Counted from the first letter of the stretch, positions 1 to 11,362 are shown. The stretch is DNA of 46,584 bases from Coniochaeta sp. PMI_546 (GCA_021432605.1 MU271165.1:1-46584), one strand, 5' to 3'. The notes: a model not told the origin generated them from the sequence alone. Made by a program: numbers and translations.

Positions 1-95
1 CCTAACCCTAACCCTAACCCTAACCCTAACCCTAACCCTAACCCTAACCCTAACCCTAACCCTAACCCTAACCCTAACCCTAACCCTAACCCTAA
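1..95. repeat. Telomere, CCCTAA repeats (TTAGGG on the complementary strand)
   Basis: There are fifteen complete CCCTAA units preceded by a partial one, without variants up to base 95. The C-rich strand reads 5'->3' inward, as expected for a left chromosome end. The first inner bases carry a degenerate unit (GTAACCCTA) and then helicase-like coding sequence, so there is no spacer between the telomere and the subtelomeric gene. Confidence 0.98.
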
Positions 96-3000
96 GTAAC
101 CCTACTCCTCCGGCATACCGCTATGGTAGAAGTCGTACCCTAGCTCCTCCGCCAGCCCCTCGCTAGCCTTCGTCGACCGGCAATATATAACGCCTTTCTA
201 CCTACCCGTTATATGTTCCCCTATCCGCCGTACCGTCTCCGCCGTCTACGCGATTATTACTACCCGGCCCGGCTCTATCTATTCGACCCGGTATCGATAG
301 TTAAACTTCGTCGTTCGGTCCCGGACTATCACCGCCGACGATATTAGTATAAGCCTACGGAACTAGTCTTCCAATACGACCGGTATCGTAGCCGTCAATA
401 TTACTAGCGGGCATCCGAACCGGTACAAGCTCTTGACTTCCTCTAGCTTCGGCCGGTAGCCGACGTTAGTCATAACGGTATGGTATTCGTCTACGAAAAT
501 ACGCTTGAATAGCCCTATACCTACGAGCCCGTCGGCGTAAGCCGTGAATTCCGGCGTCGTTATTAAGTCGGCGTTGATTACGACCATCCTCGCTACCCGT
601 TATAGCCCGTCACGATCTATATTAAACGACGGTCGGTAACGGATACAGTCGACCCCTATATTTGCCGCCCGTACTAACAAGTCCTTTATCAACGGTATAA
701 ACGGTACCACGACGATACTTATACCCGTATTGACCATCACCGCGGGGACTATAAACAATATACTCTTGCCGGTACCGGTCGGGAGTACGCTAATTGCCGA
801 CTCCCCCGGCCCGAGCCGTATGACTGCTCGCATACTCTCGGCCTATTTCTCCGACTTCCATACCGCCTCTAGTCCTAATAACGTCTGGAACCCTACCGCC
901 AGTCCTATTTCGTCTACGGCGTCGACGACGGCGTCGGCGACCCTCGCCCGCTTCGCCCTCGGCGGCGTCGGGTCCCGCGTCGCCGCCTTCCGCTTGGAAC
1001 CCTTATCCGGCCCTTCGCTACTCAAAAACTAGTACTATAGCCGGCTGATCTCCCTAAACGTCGTTATCATCTCCGGCTATAGCTTGCCCGGGAACCCGAC
1101 GTATATCGCGTAATACTACCTCGCGGCCATCGTCCCGTACGTTACCTACAAGTCCCAAACGATATTCTACCCGCCGCCTACGTCTACGGGCTCCCCCGTC
1201 AACGGGTCGACGTCGACGTCGTCGTCTCCGTCGTCGTTCCCTACTCTCGTTTCCGCCTACCGTATTACGAACCCCCGGATCCGCCGCCCGATCTCGATCG
1301 CGATCGGCCGGTATCGCGCAACCCCGATCCGCAACCCCGTACCCGCTTATAATATCCCTACTATCGCCGCGCTAAACTCCGCCGTCTCCTATACGCGCGA
1401 GTCGCCATCCCGCTATATATAATCCAGCCGTTCCCCGTACGGCTCGGGTAACCTATATCGACGCCGTAATATCCTCTCGAACGGTAATAGCTACGCGATA
1501 TACGCGACCGCCATACGCCCGACCCGGTCCGGCAAAAACCTCGCGACCTTACGTCCGTTATCCCGTAATACCTTCATCTTGTCGCGGTCCGTAACGATCA
1601 TCACCTACCCGTCTAATACGAATATATTACGGATTAGCTACTACGAATCGTTATAACGTAACGTTATCAGCTCCGGCCCGCGTCCCGGCTACCCGCCCTA
1701 TATATACGTAAACACTATTAACGTCTCCTTGAAAATACGGAGCCGACTAAGCTAGCGTCTAGCCCTTTAAAGCTTCTACCGGCTCCGTACTATATCCCAT
1801 ACCGACGGGCCTACTAGCCGTATTACCTTGCCGGGTCCTACGTCTAGCTACTTGTTTTACGGGTCGGTCGCGAACGACTACCCGGCACCGACCCTAACCG
1901 TACTATCGGCGATCCGTTTCATATCGAGCCCCTCGCCGGCTCTCGCCTACGAACCCGCTATTATATTATCGAATAGCGCCTCGCCGCTCGTTACGAGTTC
2001 GCGTACCGTCCGCGTAAAGTCTTCGATCGCGATACCTTCTCCGTTATAAAACAACGTCTACCCGTCTTCTAACTAGCGTATAGTCGGCTGTCCGCCTATC
2101 AGCCGCCTCCAGCCCTTACCGTACGCTATCTAACCGATAACCGTACTCGTAACTATATACGTACCGACGACCATCTACCTTACGAATTCCGCCTAGAACG
2201 CGAATACCGTCTCCACGTCTACCTCGTCCAGTTCCCTCGGTTGTCCTTCGAAACCGGCCTCCAAAAAGAACAGCCGCGACTACTATAACACGCTAGCGAG
2301 CAACCCTATATACAAATACGGCTCGGTAAAGCCTAACGGCCGTACCGTAATACCTATTACTACGCAAAAACACAATAACGGGCTTGCGTACGTTCTACCG
2401 CCGACCTTCTACTTGATAGAAGTTACCATAAATAAAAATACCGCCCGGTCGAGCTTATCGGTCGGTCTCGTCGCGTTATCGCCTACGCTATACCTTACGT
2501 CGTCCCTTACGTCATCTCTTACGTCGTTACTTTCGTTTCCTTCGTCTTATTCTTCGTCTCCTCTATCGCTAAAATACCCGTTATCCTAGTTACAGTTCTC
2601 TAGCTCGCCTAACGCGTCCAGCTCGTATACTACGTCTCCTAGCAAGCTCTATTGTTTATCCGTAAAGTGAACGGCTAATTGGTCATACGCCTACTCGCGC
2701 CCTACCTGGTATACCCGTAAGCAAAAGCCCAAGTAACGTTAGCCGACCGACTTGTACTTGCCTATCGACGCCTCCTTGCCTTTCCGCCCGAACGGTACGC
2801 CGGCTACGGTTGTCGACGATATGCCCGCCAGCTACTATAGCGACTCGATCGGCACGCTATCCAGCCTCCAATAGTATCGCTCTACCTCTCGGTCGAAACT
2901 CTCCGCCAGCCGTATCAAGCGTATCCGTTCGCGGAACGTATCTTCGTCTTCGGCCTGTTGCTACCGGTCCTTCGCCCCTCTTGCCCTAACCTACTCGGCG

Positions 3001-3600
3001 GCCTTATATACCTCGAGCTTGTCCCTATTACCGAAATGCCGTACCTAGCCCAGCCTCTTTACCTAAGCCGAATCGCGGTCTAAGTCCTCCTCGACGTCGC
3101 CTTGTCGTAGCCGTACCTTGTCCTCCGTCTCTAGCTCTACTACGGACTCGGCGATCATCTTCTCCGCCGTACTATCGCTCGTCACGTACTCCTCGTCCTA
3201 TTTCTCGGCCCCGTATTTAACGATCTAATACCGTACGTAGCTACCGTATAGCTAAGTCTATAGCCGTACTTGTGTCTATCTTATTTCGGCTATACCGTAT
3301 CCTACCGTCTTCCAATACCGTATGATATTATCGCGTATCCTGGTCAAATACCGGTACGTTATATAGCTAAACCTATATACTACCTTAAGCGGCTAGATCG
3401 CTACGGTACCGTCGGCCGGTAGCTTTACGGTCTTCGGATCGCTCAACTATACGCTACTATAATAATCCCGGATATCGTATAAGATCTGTCCTTTGAGCTG
3501 ATACTCTCGTCTGAAATACGGTTCGATATTACGGCCCGGGCGGACTATAGCTATATATAGTCGACATATAAGTATCTAGTACGCCTCTTCCACTTTTACG
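96..3600 (-). pseudogene. Telomere-linked RecQ-type helicase, RIP-damaged and truncated by the telomere
   Basis: One minus-strand frame can be followed from about 3450 down to 96 (over 1,100 codons) with many TAG/TAA codons but no frameshift that I could find. Near the C-terminal side it has Walker A (PTGTGKS, about 715), motif Ia (VVPF), a DEAH-like box altered to DEYH (about 485), motif III (LTAT) and a late helicase segment ending HSGMPEE. The upstream half is the long N-terminal region typical of fungal telomere-linked helicases (TLH). The stops fit CAG/CAA/TGG changed by CpA-to-TpA mutation, and Cys/His codons often read Tyr. The last helicase motifs are absent because the telomere starts there. 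The N-terminal limit is uncertain: above about 3480 the frame becomes unclear and includes a TGA. Confidence 0.85.
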
Positions 3601-4129
3601 TACTGTTCTATTATATCTGAACGTATAGTTAGTTCGGTAATTGAAATATACCTTGCTTTTCTATCGTATATATTCTTCAATATATACCTAAGTACGACCG
3701 TCTTATACGGGTTGACGCGCTTAACTATCGCCGTAATTACGTTTATTTGGTTACCCCTATCAGCCCCTATTCCTAGTTCTAATCCGACCGCGACAACCTC
3801 AATTACCCGTTACTAAGCTTACTACGTATAAGCTTTACGTACCGCCAAGTAGTCAAGTGCCTAAGAATACAAACTAAGCTATAGTCTTGGTACTTATGAA
3901 CACTAACGCTTTACCTTATTACAATACTTACGAACGTAAATAGGCGGGTTACGCCGGGGAAACTAACCCAAACCCTAAGCTTGGCTCTATGTGAACCTTA
4001 AGTTTTGGACTAATCAATTGGCGGGCCTTACGACAACCGTTTCTGTAGCAAAGCTCGGGCCACCTTTTCCGCTTTGTATGGCCGTTTATGGCAGAAACGG
4101 CCGCGAATAATACCTAGGGCTTATCGCAA
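3601..4129. other. Spacer between helicase relic and retrotransposon
   Basis: I see no gene. The RIP signature fades here: CA and TG reappear after about 3960. An 8-bp perfect stem (GGCCGTTT / AAACGGCC) with a 7-nt loop lies at 4080-4102. About 20 bases before 4130 resemble the bases preceding the 3' LTR core, so the LTR may start slightly to the left of where I put it. Confidence 0.5.
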
Positions 4130-4449
4130 TGTATAGGTTAGGGACCTCGAGTTACGTAACTGATAGATAGGATCGGTATCGATCGTATCTATTACGATAG
4201 ATCGGATAGACGTCTAGTACGTCTATTACCATAGTCTCTATAAGTATATAGGAAGGAGTCTCTTTAGATTCCGTTACAGATAGTTTTTAATCACCTAATA
4301 ATCAATCTAAGTATTCAATCGAGGTTATTATTAAGTAAGATACTTGTCTTAACGATACTAGAGTGAAGACTACTTATTATACCTTAACTTACTTACCCTA
4401 AGTAATAGAACTTACTTTCTAATCCTTAGCCCGTCTTAAGATCGTTATA
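4130..4449 (+). repeat. 5' LTR of the chromovirus (about 320 bp)
   Basis: This segment aligns over its length with the two halves of the 3' LTR at 10500-10660 and 11066-11222. It starts TGTATAGG and ends near ATCGTTATA. Differences from the 3' copy are mostly A/T here where the other has C/G. For example GTTACGTAAC (4151-4160) corresponds to GTCACGTGAC in the 3' copy, which is symmetric CpA-to-TpA change on both strands. The left boundary is uncertain by about 20 bases or more. Confidence 0.85.
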
Positions 4450-4501
4450 TTTTGATTACTCTTATTCGGTAAGTTAACCTTATACCAAGTAGCTAACAAT
4501 T

Positions 4502-6462
4502 ATATCGACAAAAGGAACCGTTATAACTATATCCAAAGAAAAGCTTACCTAGTAGGTAATTAAGCTCGGAGCTGAATTAGAGAAGTTAAAGAACGAATAT
4601 AAAGAACTGAAGTTTAAATCGGCGGAACCTAAAAACGACCTTAAGATTACGGAACGAGCGGCTAAGATTAAGGCCCCGCGGCCGGAACCTTACGACGGGA
4701 ACCGCGAAAGGTTGCAAGCTTTTATCACCCAGACTAATACGTACTTCTCGATCAACAAGGCGGTTTTCGCTTACGAGTACGAAAGGGTAGTATACGTAGT
4801 AGGAATGCTAAGGGGAAGAGCTACGGAATAGTACGAACTAACGTTACGCGACTAGATGGATAATACTACCAACGATCGTAAACCCGAAATTAGAATACTA
4901 TTTAACAATCTCGACAAATTCTAGGAGAAACTCCGCGAGACGTTCGGCAATCCCGATAAAACGCGAACGGCCGAACGGCAATTGATAAACCTAAGGTAGA
5001 AAAGGTCGGCGGGAACCTATACGGCCGAGTTCAAACGCCTCTCTACGAAACTCGACTTAAGGGAAACGGCTCTTATGATTCAGTTCTACGGAGGACTTCG
5101 TAATAACGTTAAGGACGAACTTAACAAGACCGATAGGCCTAAGACTCTCTATAAGTACGTTATATAAGCTATCCTAATCGACAATCGATTATATAAACGA
5201 TAGTTGGAAAAGAAACGAGGAGGAGTTACGTAAGGACGGTTTAACAACAATAATACCGCGAATACTAACTAGAAAAGGTCTACCGTTTATAGTAACTATT
5301 CTAGACCAATAGAACTGGACGCTACCCGGAAAGACAATTCCAAGAAAAACAAGAAGTGTTTTAACTACGGCAAGTAAGGATATTTCGTTAACAAATATCG
5401 ACAACCTAAGAAAGCCTAGAAGCTAGTCCCCGAAAATAAGGCTTAGGCGGTAATAAGGGATAGAGAATCCCGCGCTATCGTAATAATACGTAAAGAATAA
5501 TAGTATGAGGTATTTCTTGGACTACCGGGAGAAGAAGTCGACTTGGTAGTAATATTAGGATACGATATTACGGACGTAACGTATCTAGTTAGCTTATTGG
5601 ATCGAGAATAGGACGAAATCGAGGAAGAACAAATACCTTTATATAGAGATTACGAGTCGGTATATATTAACTCGGTCTATTACAATTAGATTTCGTAGAA
5701 CTCGTACGTTTTCTACCGTTATACTTGGTATATATAGGAAAAACTAGATTACAAATGGATATTAGTACGAATGCTAACAACCAGACCGATACCTTACCCT
5801 TATAGACCCAAAGACATCGAAGGATACGAGGAAGTATATAGGAACGGACAATACCTATTACTAACGCCGCCCGGAACTATATAATTACAATTCAACCTAA
5901 CGGGATAAGAGTTCCTAATAGTAACGGAACCTAGACGAAGAGTCGAGGGTAGGAACCAAATACAAGTTACTTACCTACCCGAAAACTCGGTAAGATAAAC
6001 GGGACGACTAGGATATTCGGTATTAGAAATCGTAACGTAAGCTACGACGGGAAGAGAATCGACCGAAGAGTTCTAAGTACGATAATACCGTATTAACGCG
6101 TAAGTTAATACGTACTTGGCGAATTGCCGGGGCTATAAGTTACAAGTATAAAGGAGGGTCGAAAAGTTGGTATAAGAAGCGGACCAAATAGACAAACGCT
6201 TAGATAGATTACTAGGCCCCGAGCCGGAAGTAGAAGAGGAGGAAAACGGGGAACCGTCAGAACCTTCCTCAAGGGCCAAGGACAAACCTAAATACTACGG
6301 TATTTCGTTCCGAAGATCAAAGAAACGGTCAAAAAACGATAAACGTCGACTATAAAAGGACTATATCGACGTAATATAGAAAGATCCCTATATACGACCG
6401 TAGGAATTAAGTACTTACGAATTACGATTAATATATAAGGAAGCAATACCTAGGTAATAATA
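4502..6462 (+). pseudogene. gag: Gag polyprotein relic of the chromovirus
   Basis: The frame from about 4502 (ATA, probably a mutated ATG) reads a coiled region and then a capsid segment typical of Ty3/gypsy Gag: PEPYDGNRE, LQAFITQTN, RTAERQL, TYTAEF, DELNK. A CCHC knuckle lies near 5354-5395; its first Cys survives but the second Cys, the His and the last Cys positions read Tyr/Phe. An acidic stretch near 6220-6260 follows. There are many in-frame TAG/TAA codons. The Gag frame (codon starts at position modulo 3 = 2) continues to about 6460, where protease begins in a different frame. Confidence 0.8.
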
Positions 6463-9400
6463 GATAACGGAGCATAAGGAAATTATATCTCGCCAAATCT
6501 CGTTAATACGTTACGATTGCCCTAGAAGAAAAAGGACGAGCCCTACCGACTCAAAACTATTAATAGAAGCCTTATCGATTATAGATAAGGACTGGTGGAT
6601 ATAAAAACTACGCCCCTTTAAGTTACTATCTAAGGTTATAATCAAGAGATAACGTTCGATATTACGGAGATCTTATCGTACGGTATAGTACTAGGGATAC
6701 CTTGGTTACGAACGAGTAATCCCCGAATTAACTGGAAAACAGGCCAATTTCAATAGGATACGCTAAGAAGAGAGTTAGCCTCTATAGAAAGCGGACCTTA
6801 CGAGGAAAAGCTTATACGTAACTTTAGAAAAACTCTGATAATCTACGAAACGATCATAGAGATTTAGTTTATATCGACGCGAACGATTCCGAAGGAATAC
6901 TATCGATATAATAAACTGTTTAAGCCCGAGCTTAAGATAAGATTACCTAAATATAACCGCTAGGATTACGAGATCAATCTTCAGCTAGGTAAGGAACCCG
7001 GATTTCATAAGATTTACCCTTTCAACGACCTATAATTATAAGCGTTAAGAAAATATATTAATGAAAATCTAAAGAAAGGCTATATTCGACTATTATAATT
7101 ACTAGTAAGATACCCTATCCTATTCGTACCTAAGAAAAACGGGAAGTTACGTTTCGTTATAGACTATCGACAACTTAATAATATTACTATCAAAAATCGA
7201 AGACTACTACCTCTTATATCCGAACTAAAAGATCGACTATATAAGGCCCGATAGTTTATTACCTTAGACCTTAAGGGAATATATAACCTGATACGAATCA
7301 AAGAAAGAGATAAGTAGAAAACGGTATAGCGATCTAGGCTAGGATAATACGAATACTATATTATACCTTTCGGGCTCGCTAACATACCGGCTTTTTTCCA
7401 GAAGATGATCAACTACGTATTTCGAAAGTAGTTGGACGACTTCGTCGTCGCGTACCTCGATAATATCTTAATCTACTCGGAAGATTTCGAACAATATAAG
7501 AAACACGTCTACCTCGTCTTATAGGTATTACAAGATGCGAATTTATTAGTCGAACCCGAAAAGTACGAATTTTACTAGCAAAAAGTAAAATTTCTCGGTT
7601 ACGTTATATTACTAGGCTAGTTCGAGATAGACCTAGACAAGTTAAAGGTTATCAAGGAATAGCCCGTACTAGAAACGGTTACGGGAGTACGAGCCTTTCT
7701 AGGGATTACCAACTTCTATCGGAAGTTTATCAAGGATTATAACAAGATCGTAATACCCTTTACCAACCTTACTAAGAAAGACTTAAGGTTCGAATAGACC
7801 TCGAGGGAGGAAGAAGCGTTTTAAGAACTCAAGAAAAGGATCTTAAGCCAGCTAGTACTAGTTATTACGGATCCCGAGAAACCCTACGAGGTAGAAACCG
7901 ATACGTCGGAATTCGTATTCGGAGGCTAGTTGGGATAGAGGGATAAATAAGGGAGATTATACCCGATAACATTCTTTTCGAAAAAGCTAAATAGACCAGA
8001 ACTCAACTATAATATATTAGATAAGGAGCTGATAGCCATTATTAAAGCGTTTAAGGAATAGAAATACTACCTTATAGGAATAAGATATAAGGTAAAAGTC
8101 TTAACGGATTACAAGAATCTTACTACGTTCACTTCTACGAAAGAATTTAACAAACGACAAATCAGATAGTATAAGTTCCTTACCGATTTCGACTTCGAAA
8201 TTATATATAAAAAAAGAAGTGAAAATAGTAGAACGGACGTTCTTAGTCGACGAGAAGATCTAAGACTAGAAAAGGAAATACGTTCGGCGAACTTCTTTAA
8301 GACTAACTAATAAGGAAACCTTGAATTCGATATATAGGTCGGAATAACATAGAACGTAGAACCCGAAGAATAGTAGGCGGAAAGGATTAAAAGGTATCGG
8401 AAGGAAGAAACAAAAGAGAATATTACCTTTATACTTCCGTCATACTACGGCTTATTATAATTTAGGAACAAGGTATACGTACCTGACAAACTATAAAAAG
8501 AACTGGTAGAGGAATTCTACAAATATCTATTATATAGATACCAAAGAGTCTATAAGACTAAAGAACGCGTACGGCGGACCTACGACTTTCTAAGATTAGA
8601 TAAAGTAGTTAGGTAGGTAGTCGGCGAATACGATAAGTATAACAAGGCCAAGTTAAATAAATATAAGCTATACGGGCTATTACGACCTATATAACTATTA
8701 AAGAAACCATAAGAAATAGTCACGATAGACTTTATCGTCAAACTACTAGTATCGAAAGAACCTATAACGGGGGTCACTTACGACAATATATAGGTAGTTA
8801 TAGACAAATTCTCCAAATACGCGTACTTTATACCGTATAAAGAAACAAGTATAGCGGAAGATATAGCCTACGCCTTTTTGAAGGTAATAATAAGCCAGTA
8901 TAGACTACCTAAATAGCTTGTTACCGATAAAGACAAACTGTTTACCTCGAAATTCTAGACAACGCTAATACGATAAATTGGAGTCAAATACAAATTGTTA
9001 ATGTCGTTTTACCTATAGACGGATAGGCAAATAGAACGAATAAACCAGACCCTTGAACAATATCTAAGGATATATATCAACGAAAAGCAAGATGATTAGG
9101 TTAGGTGGCTGCTAATAATACAATAGGCCTATAATAGTATACCAAGCGAAACGTTAAACGGGTACTTACCGTTCTTTATCAACTACGGTTATAAACCTAC
9201 TATAAGGGAAGTATTGGGAGAAGGACCAATACCGTTAGATCCAAAGCTACTATAAGTAAAACATACCGCGGAACAAATAAAGCTACTTTATAAGAGGCTT
9301 CGCGGATATATAAAACTATTCAACCTACGAATAGTACGATACGCAAACCAGAAAAGGTTAAAGGGACCAACCTTATAGGAAAGAGACAAAGTCTACCTCG

Positions 9401-9786
9401 TACGACGAAATATTAGAACAAAACGACCAAACGACAAACTAGACTAGAAGAAAATCGGACCGTTCAAAATCAAGAAAAAGCTATCTAATTTGAATTATAA
9501 ACTCCAACTACTAACGAACATACGTATTTACCTAGTATTTCATATCTCGTTTCTCGAACTAGTACCTAAGAACGCGAAGTTAGCAATAGATATTGAAGTT
9601 GAACTAATATAGGAATACGAAATGGAAAAGATCCTTAGGTATAAAAAGGAAAGAAACGTAGATTTCTATTACGTCAAATAGAAGAACTACGACGATTCGG
9701 AAAATACGTAGGAACCGGAAGCTTACCTTGCGAACTGTTAGCAGTTACTATAGGAATTCCGTACTATAATAGTATTATTACCCTAA
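6430..9786 (+). pseudogene. pol: Pol polyprotein relic: protease, RT, RNase H, integrase, chromodomain
   Basis: One frame (codon starts at position modulo 3 = 1) carries an aspartic protease motif DSGA mutated to DNGA (about 6463), RT block [11 protein letters not shown] (about 7150), FGLANIPAFFQ (about 7370) and YLDDIL mutated to YLDNIL (about 7460). RNase H (7880-8260) contains SKKL, ELNY and DVLSRRED. The integrase zinc finger has its Cys-x2-Cys changed to Tyr-x2-Tyr (about 8635). The integrase core (8770-9170) has D, D and E positions still visible. The chromodomain (about 9606-9735) ends ENT*EPEAYL. Numerous TAG/TAA stops, consistent with RIP, make it non-functional. It ends in TAA at 9784-9786. 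Confidence 0.88.
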
Positions 9787-10219
9787 GAGTCGAAAGGGAT
9801 AGTACTACGTCGCCGTAGACTACGTCCCAGCCTGAAATAAAGTCGTTATCAAAAGAAAAGGACGTGGCGGAAGGCGGACGATTTTCGGTAACTCTCGTTA
9901 CCTTACGATCGGCTTCCTCCTTCTCGACCCGTTCCAATTCTTCTATATTCGTTATACCTCTACGGATAGTACGTATCATTTTCTCGAACTATATTTTCTT
10001 CTAAACGCGAAGACGCTAAACCTTGGCTTCGGCCTATTTAACTTCTTCTTCCAGTCTACGAAACTATTTTCCGATTTTTATAAGCTCTTCGTTAGAAGGA
10101 CCTTAGACGTCGTACCGCGAGCGACCCGAACGAACGTATTCCGTATATCGGGAGGAGTCCTTCTCGGAAACTTGATAAGATACGAGACCGCGTTTCTCGT
10201 AGTTCGAATACGAAGGCAT
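9764..10219 (-). pseudogene. Antisense coiled-coil ORF inside the chromovirus, RIP-damaged
   Basis: Starting at an ATG at 10219 (MPSYSNYEKRG) a single minus-strand frame runs 151 codons to a stop at 9764, overlapping the end of pol tail to tail by 23 bases. It is interrupted only by six TAA/TAG codons at positions where Gln or Trp codons would be expected. The middle is strongly charged with heptad spacing (RRLEEEV, AEAKV, RLRV, KKI, then EELERVEKEEADR), typical of a coiled coil. I recall similar short hypothetical proteins annotated in fungal genomes, but do not know a function. The frame conservation suggests a real, formerly coding antisense gene of this element. Confidence 0.6.
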
Positions 10220-10499
10220 CTCGACGGCGTTGGAAAGGATGGCTACCAATAGGGCGATACGGCGGTCGTTTGAGGATTTGGAAGATTTCTTTTGCTTCTA
10301 TATACTACGGTCAGATATAATAACGATGAAAAAAGGGAAACCTTCGGACGCAATTTATATAGGCTATTGGTACTATTTATAAGAAGCACTAGGCCTTAAG
10401 GATAATAGCCAAAGGAGGAGGGGAATAATATTACAAACTTATAGGTAACGGAGGATACCCCGCCAGTAGATAAGAACATATATACGAGGCTTATCGTAT

Positions 10500-11222
10500 T
10501 ATATAGGTAAGGGACCTCGGGTCACGTGACTGATCATTATGATCGTAATGATCAGGAAGGATTACGGTCGGTACGATCATAGCTATCGCTATGATTACTA
10601 TAGTCTCTACCAGTATATAGGGAGGAGTCCCTCGGGGCTCCGCTACAGATAGTTCTTGATNNNNNNNNNNNNNNNNNNNNNNNNNNNNNNNNNNNNNNNN
10701 NNNNNNNNNNNNNNNNNNNNNNNNNNNNNNNNNNNNNNNNNNNNNNNNNNNNNNNNNNNNNNNNNNNNNNNNNNNNNNNNNNNNNNNNNNNNNNNNNNNN
10801 NNNNNNNNNNNNNNNNNNNNNNNNNNNNNNNNNNNNNNNNNNNNNNNNNNNNNNNNNNNNNNNNNNNNNNNNNNNNNNNNNNNNNNNNNNNNNNNNNNNN
10901 NNNNNNNNNNNNNNNNNNNNNNNNNNNNNNNNNNNNNNNNNNNNNNNNNNNNNNNNNNNNNNNNNNNNNNNNNNNNNNNNNNNNNNNNNNNNNNNNNNNN
11001 NNNNNNNNNNNNNNNNNNNNNNNNNNNNNNNNNNNNNNNNNNNNNNNNNNNNNNNNNNNNNNNNNACCTAATAATCAATCTAAGTATTCAATCGAGGTTA
11101 TCATTGAATAAGATACTTATCTTGACGATACTAGAGTAAAGACTACTTGTTATACCTTAACTTATTTACCCTAAGTAACAAAACTTACCTTCTGATCCTT
11201 AGCCCGTCTTGGGATCGTTATA
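10500..11222 (+). repeat. 3' LTR of the chromovirus, split by an assembly gap
   Basis: The left half (10500-10660) and right half (11066-11222) match the 5' LTR and together give 318 bases. Compared with the 5' copy, exactly one base (position 4292) is missing across the gap. This copy is less mutated: it keeps the palindrome GTCACGTGAC (10521-10530, with an E-box CACGTG core) and, directly adjacent, a 24-bp near-palindrome built on TGATCATTA/TAATGATCA (10531-10554). The left boundary may extend to about 10429 if the purine tract at 10411-10424 is the polypurine tract. Confidence 0.82.
10661..11065. other. Assembly gap (405 N)
   Basis: This is a run of undetermined bases. The flanks are adjacent positions of one LTR, so the true missing sequence is either almost nothing or a whole repeat unit. 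Confidence 0.99.
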
Positions 11223-11240
11223 TATGGCTGAGCCTTTGAG

Positions 11241-11362
11241 ACTGGTGTAAGACTAGGTGCAAGACTGGGTGCAAGACTGGGTGCAAGACTAGGTGCAAGA
11301 CTAGGTGCAAGACTGGGTGGGTGCAAGACTGGGTGCAAGACTGGGTGTAAGACTAGGTGTAC
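11241..11362. repeat. 12-bp minisatellite, about ten units
   Basis: The consensus is GGTGCAAGACTG, with ACTA/ACTG and TAAG/CAAG variants and one unit carrying a 4-base GGTG duplication. It starts about 20 bases after the LTR end. It has no coding support, and it marks the border between RIP-damaged and undamaged DNA. Confidence 0.9.

Larger units (their letters stand above)
4130..11222 (+). mobile_element. Ty3/gypsy chromovirus, full-length relic inactivated by RIP
   Basis: It is bounded by two related LTRs and contains, in order on the plus strand, Gag with a zinc knuckle, protease, reverse transcriptase, RNase H, integrase and a C-terminal chromodomain, plus an antisense ORF before the 3' LTR. 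Both coding frames are riddled with TAG/TAA stops and with Cys/His-to-Tyr and Asp/Ser-to-Asn changes, all C-to-T or G-to-A. I could not define a target-site duplication or a primer-binding site. A purine-rich tract at 10411-10424 may be the polypurine tract, in which case the full 3' LTR would start near 10429 and the 5' LTR would lack about 70 bases on its left side. Confidence 0.9.

Noticed and set aside
10491-11111. Open frames spanning the N run
   Set aside because: They consist of undetermined bases plus LTR sequence and carry no coding information.
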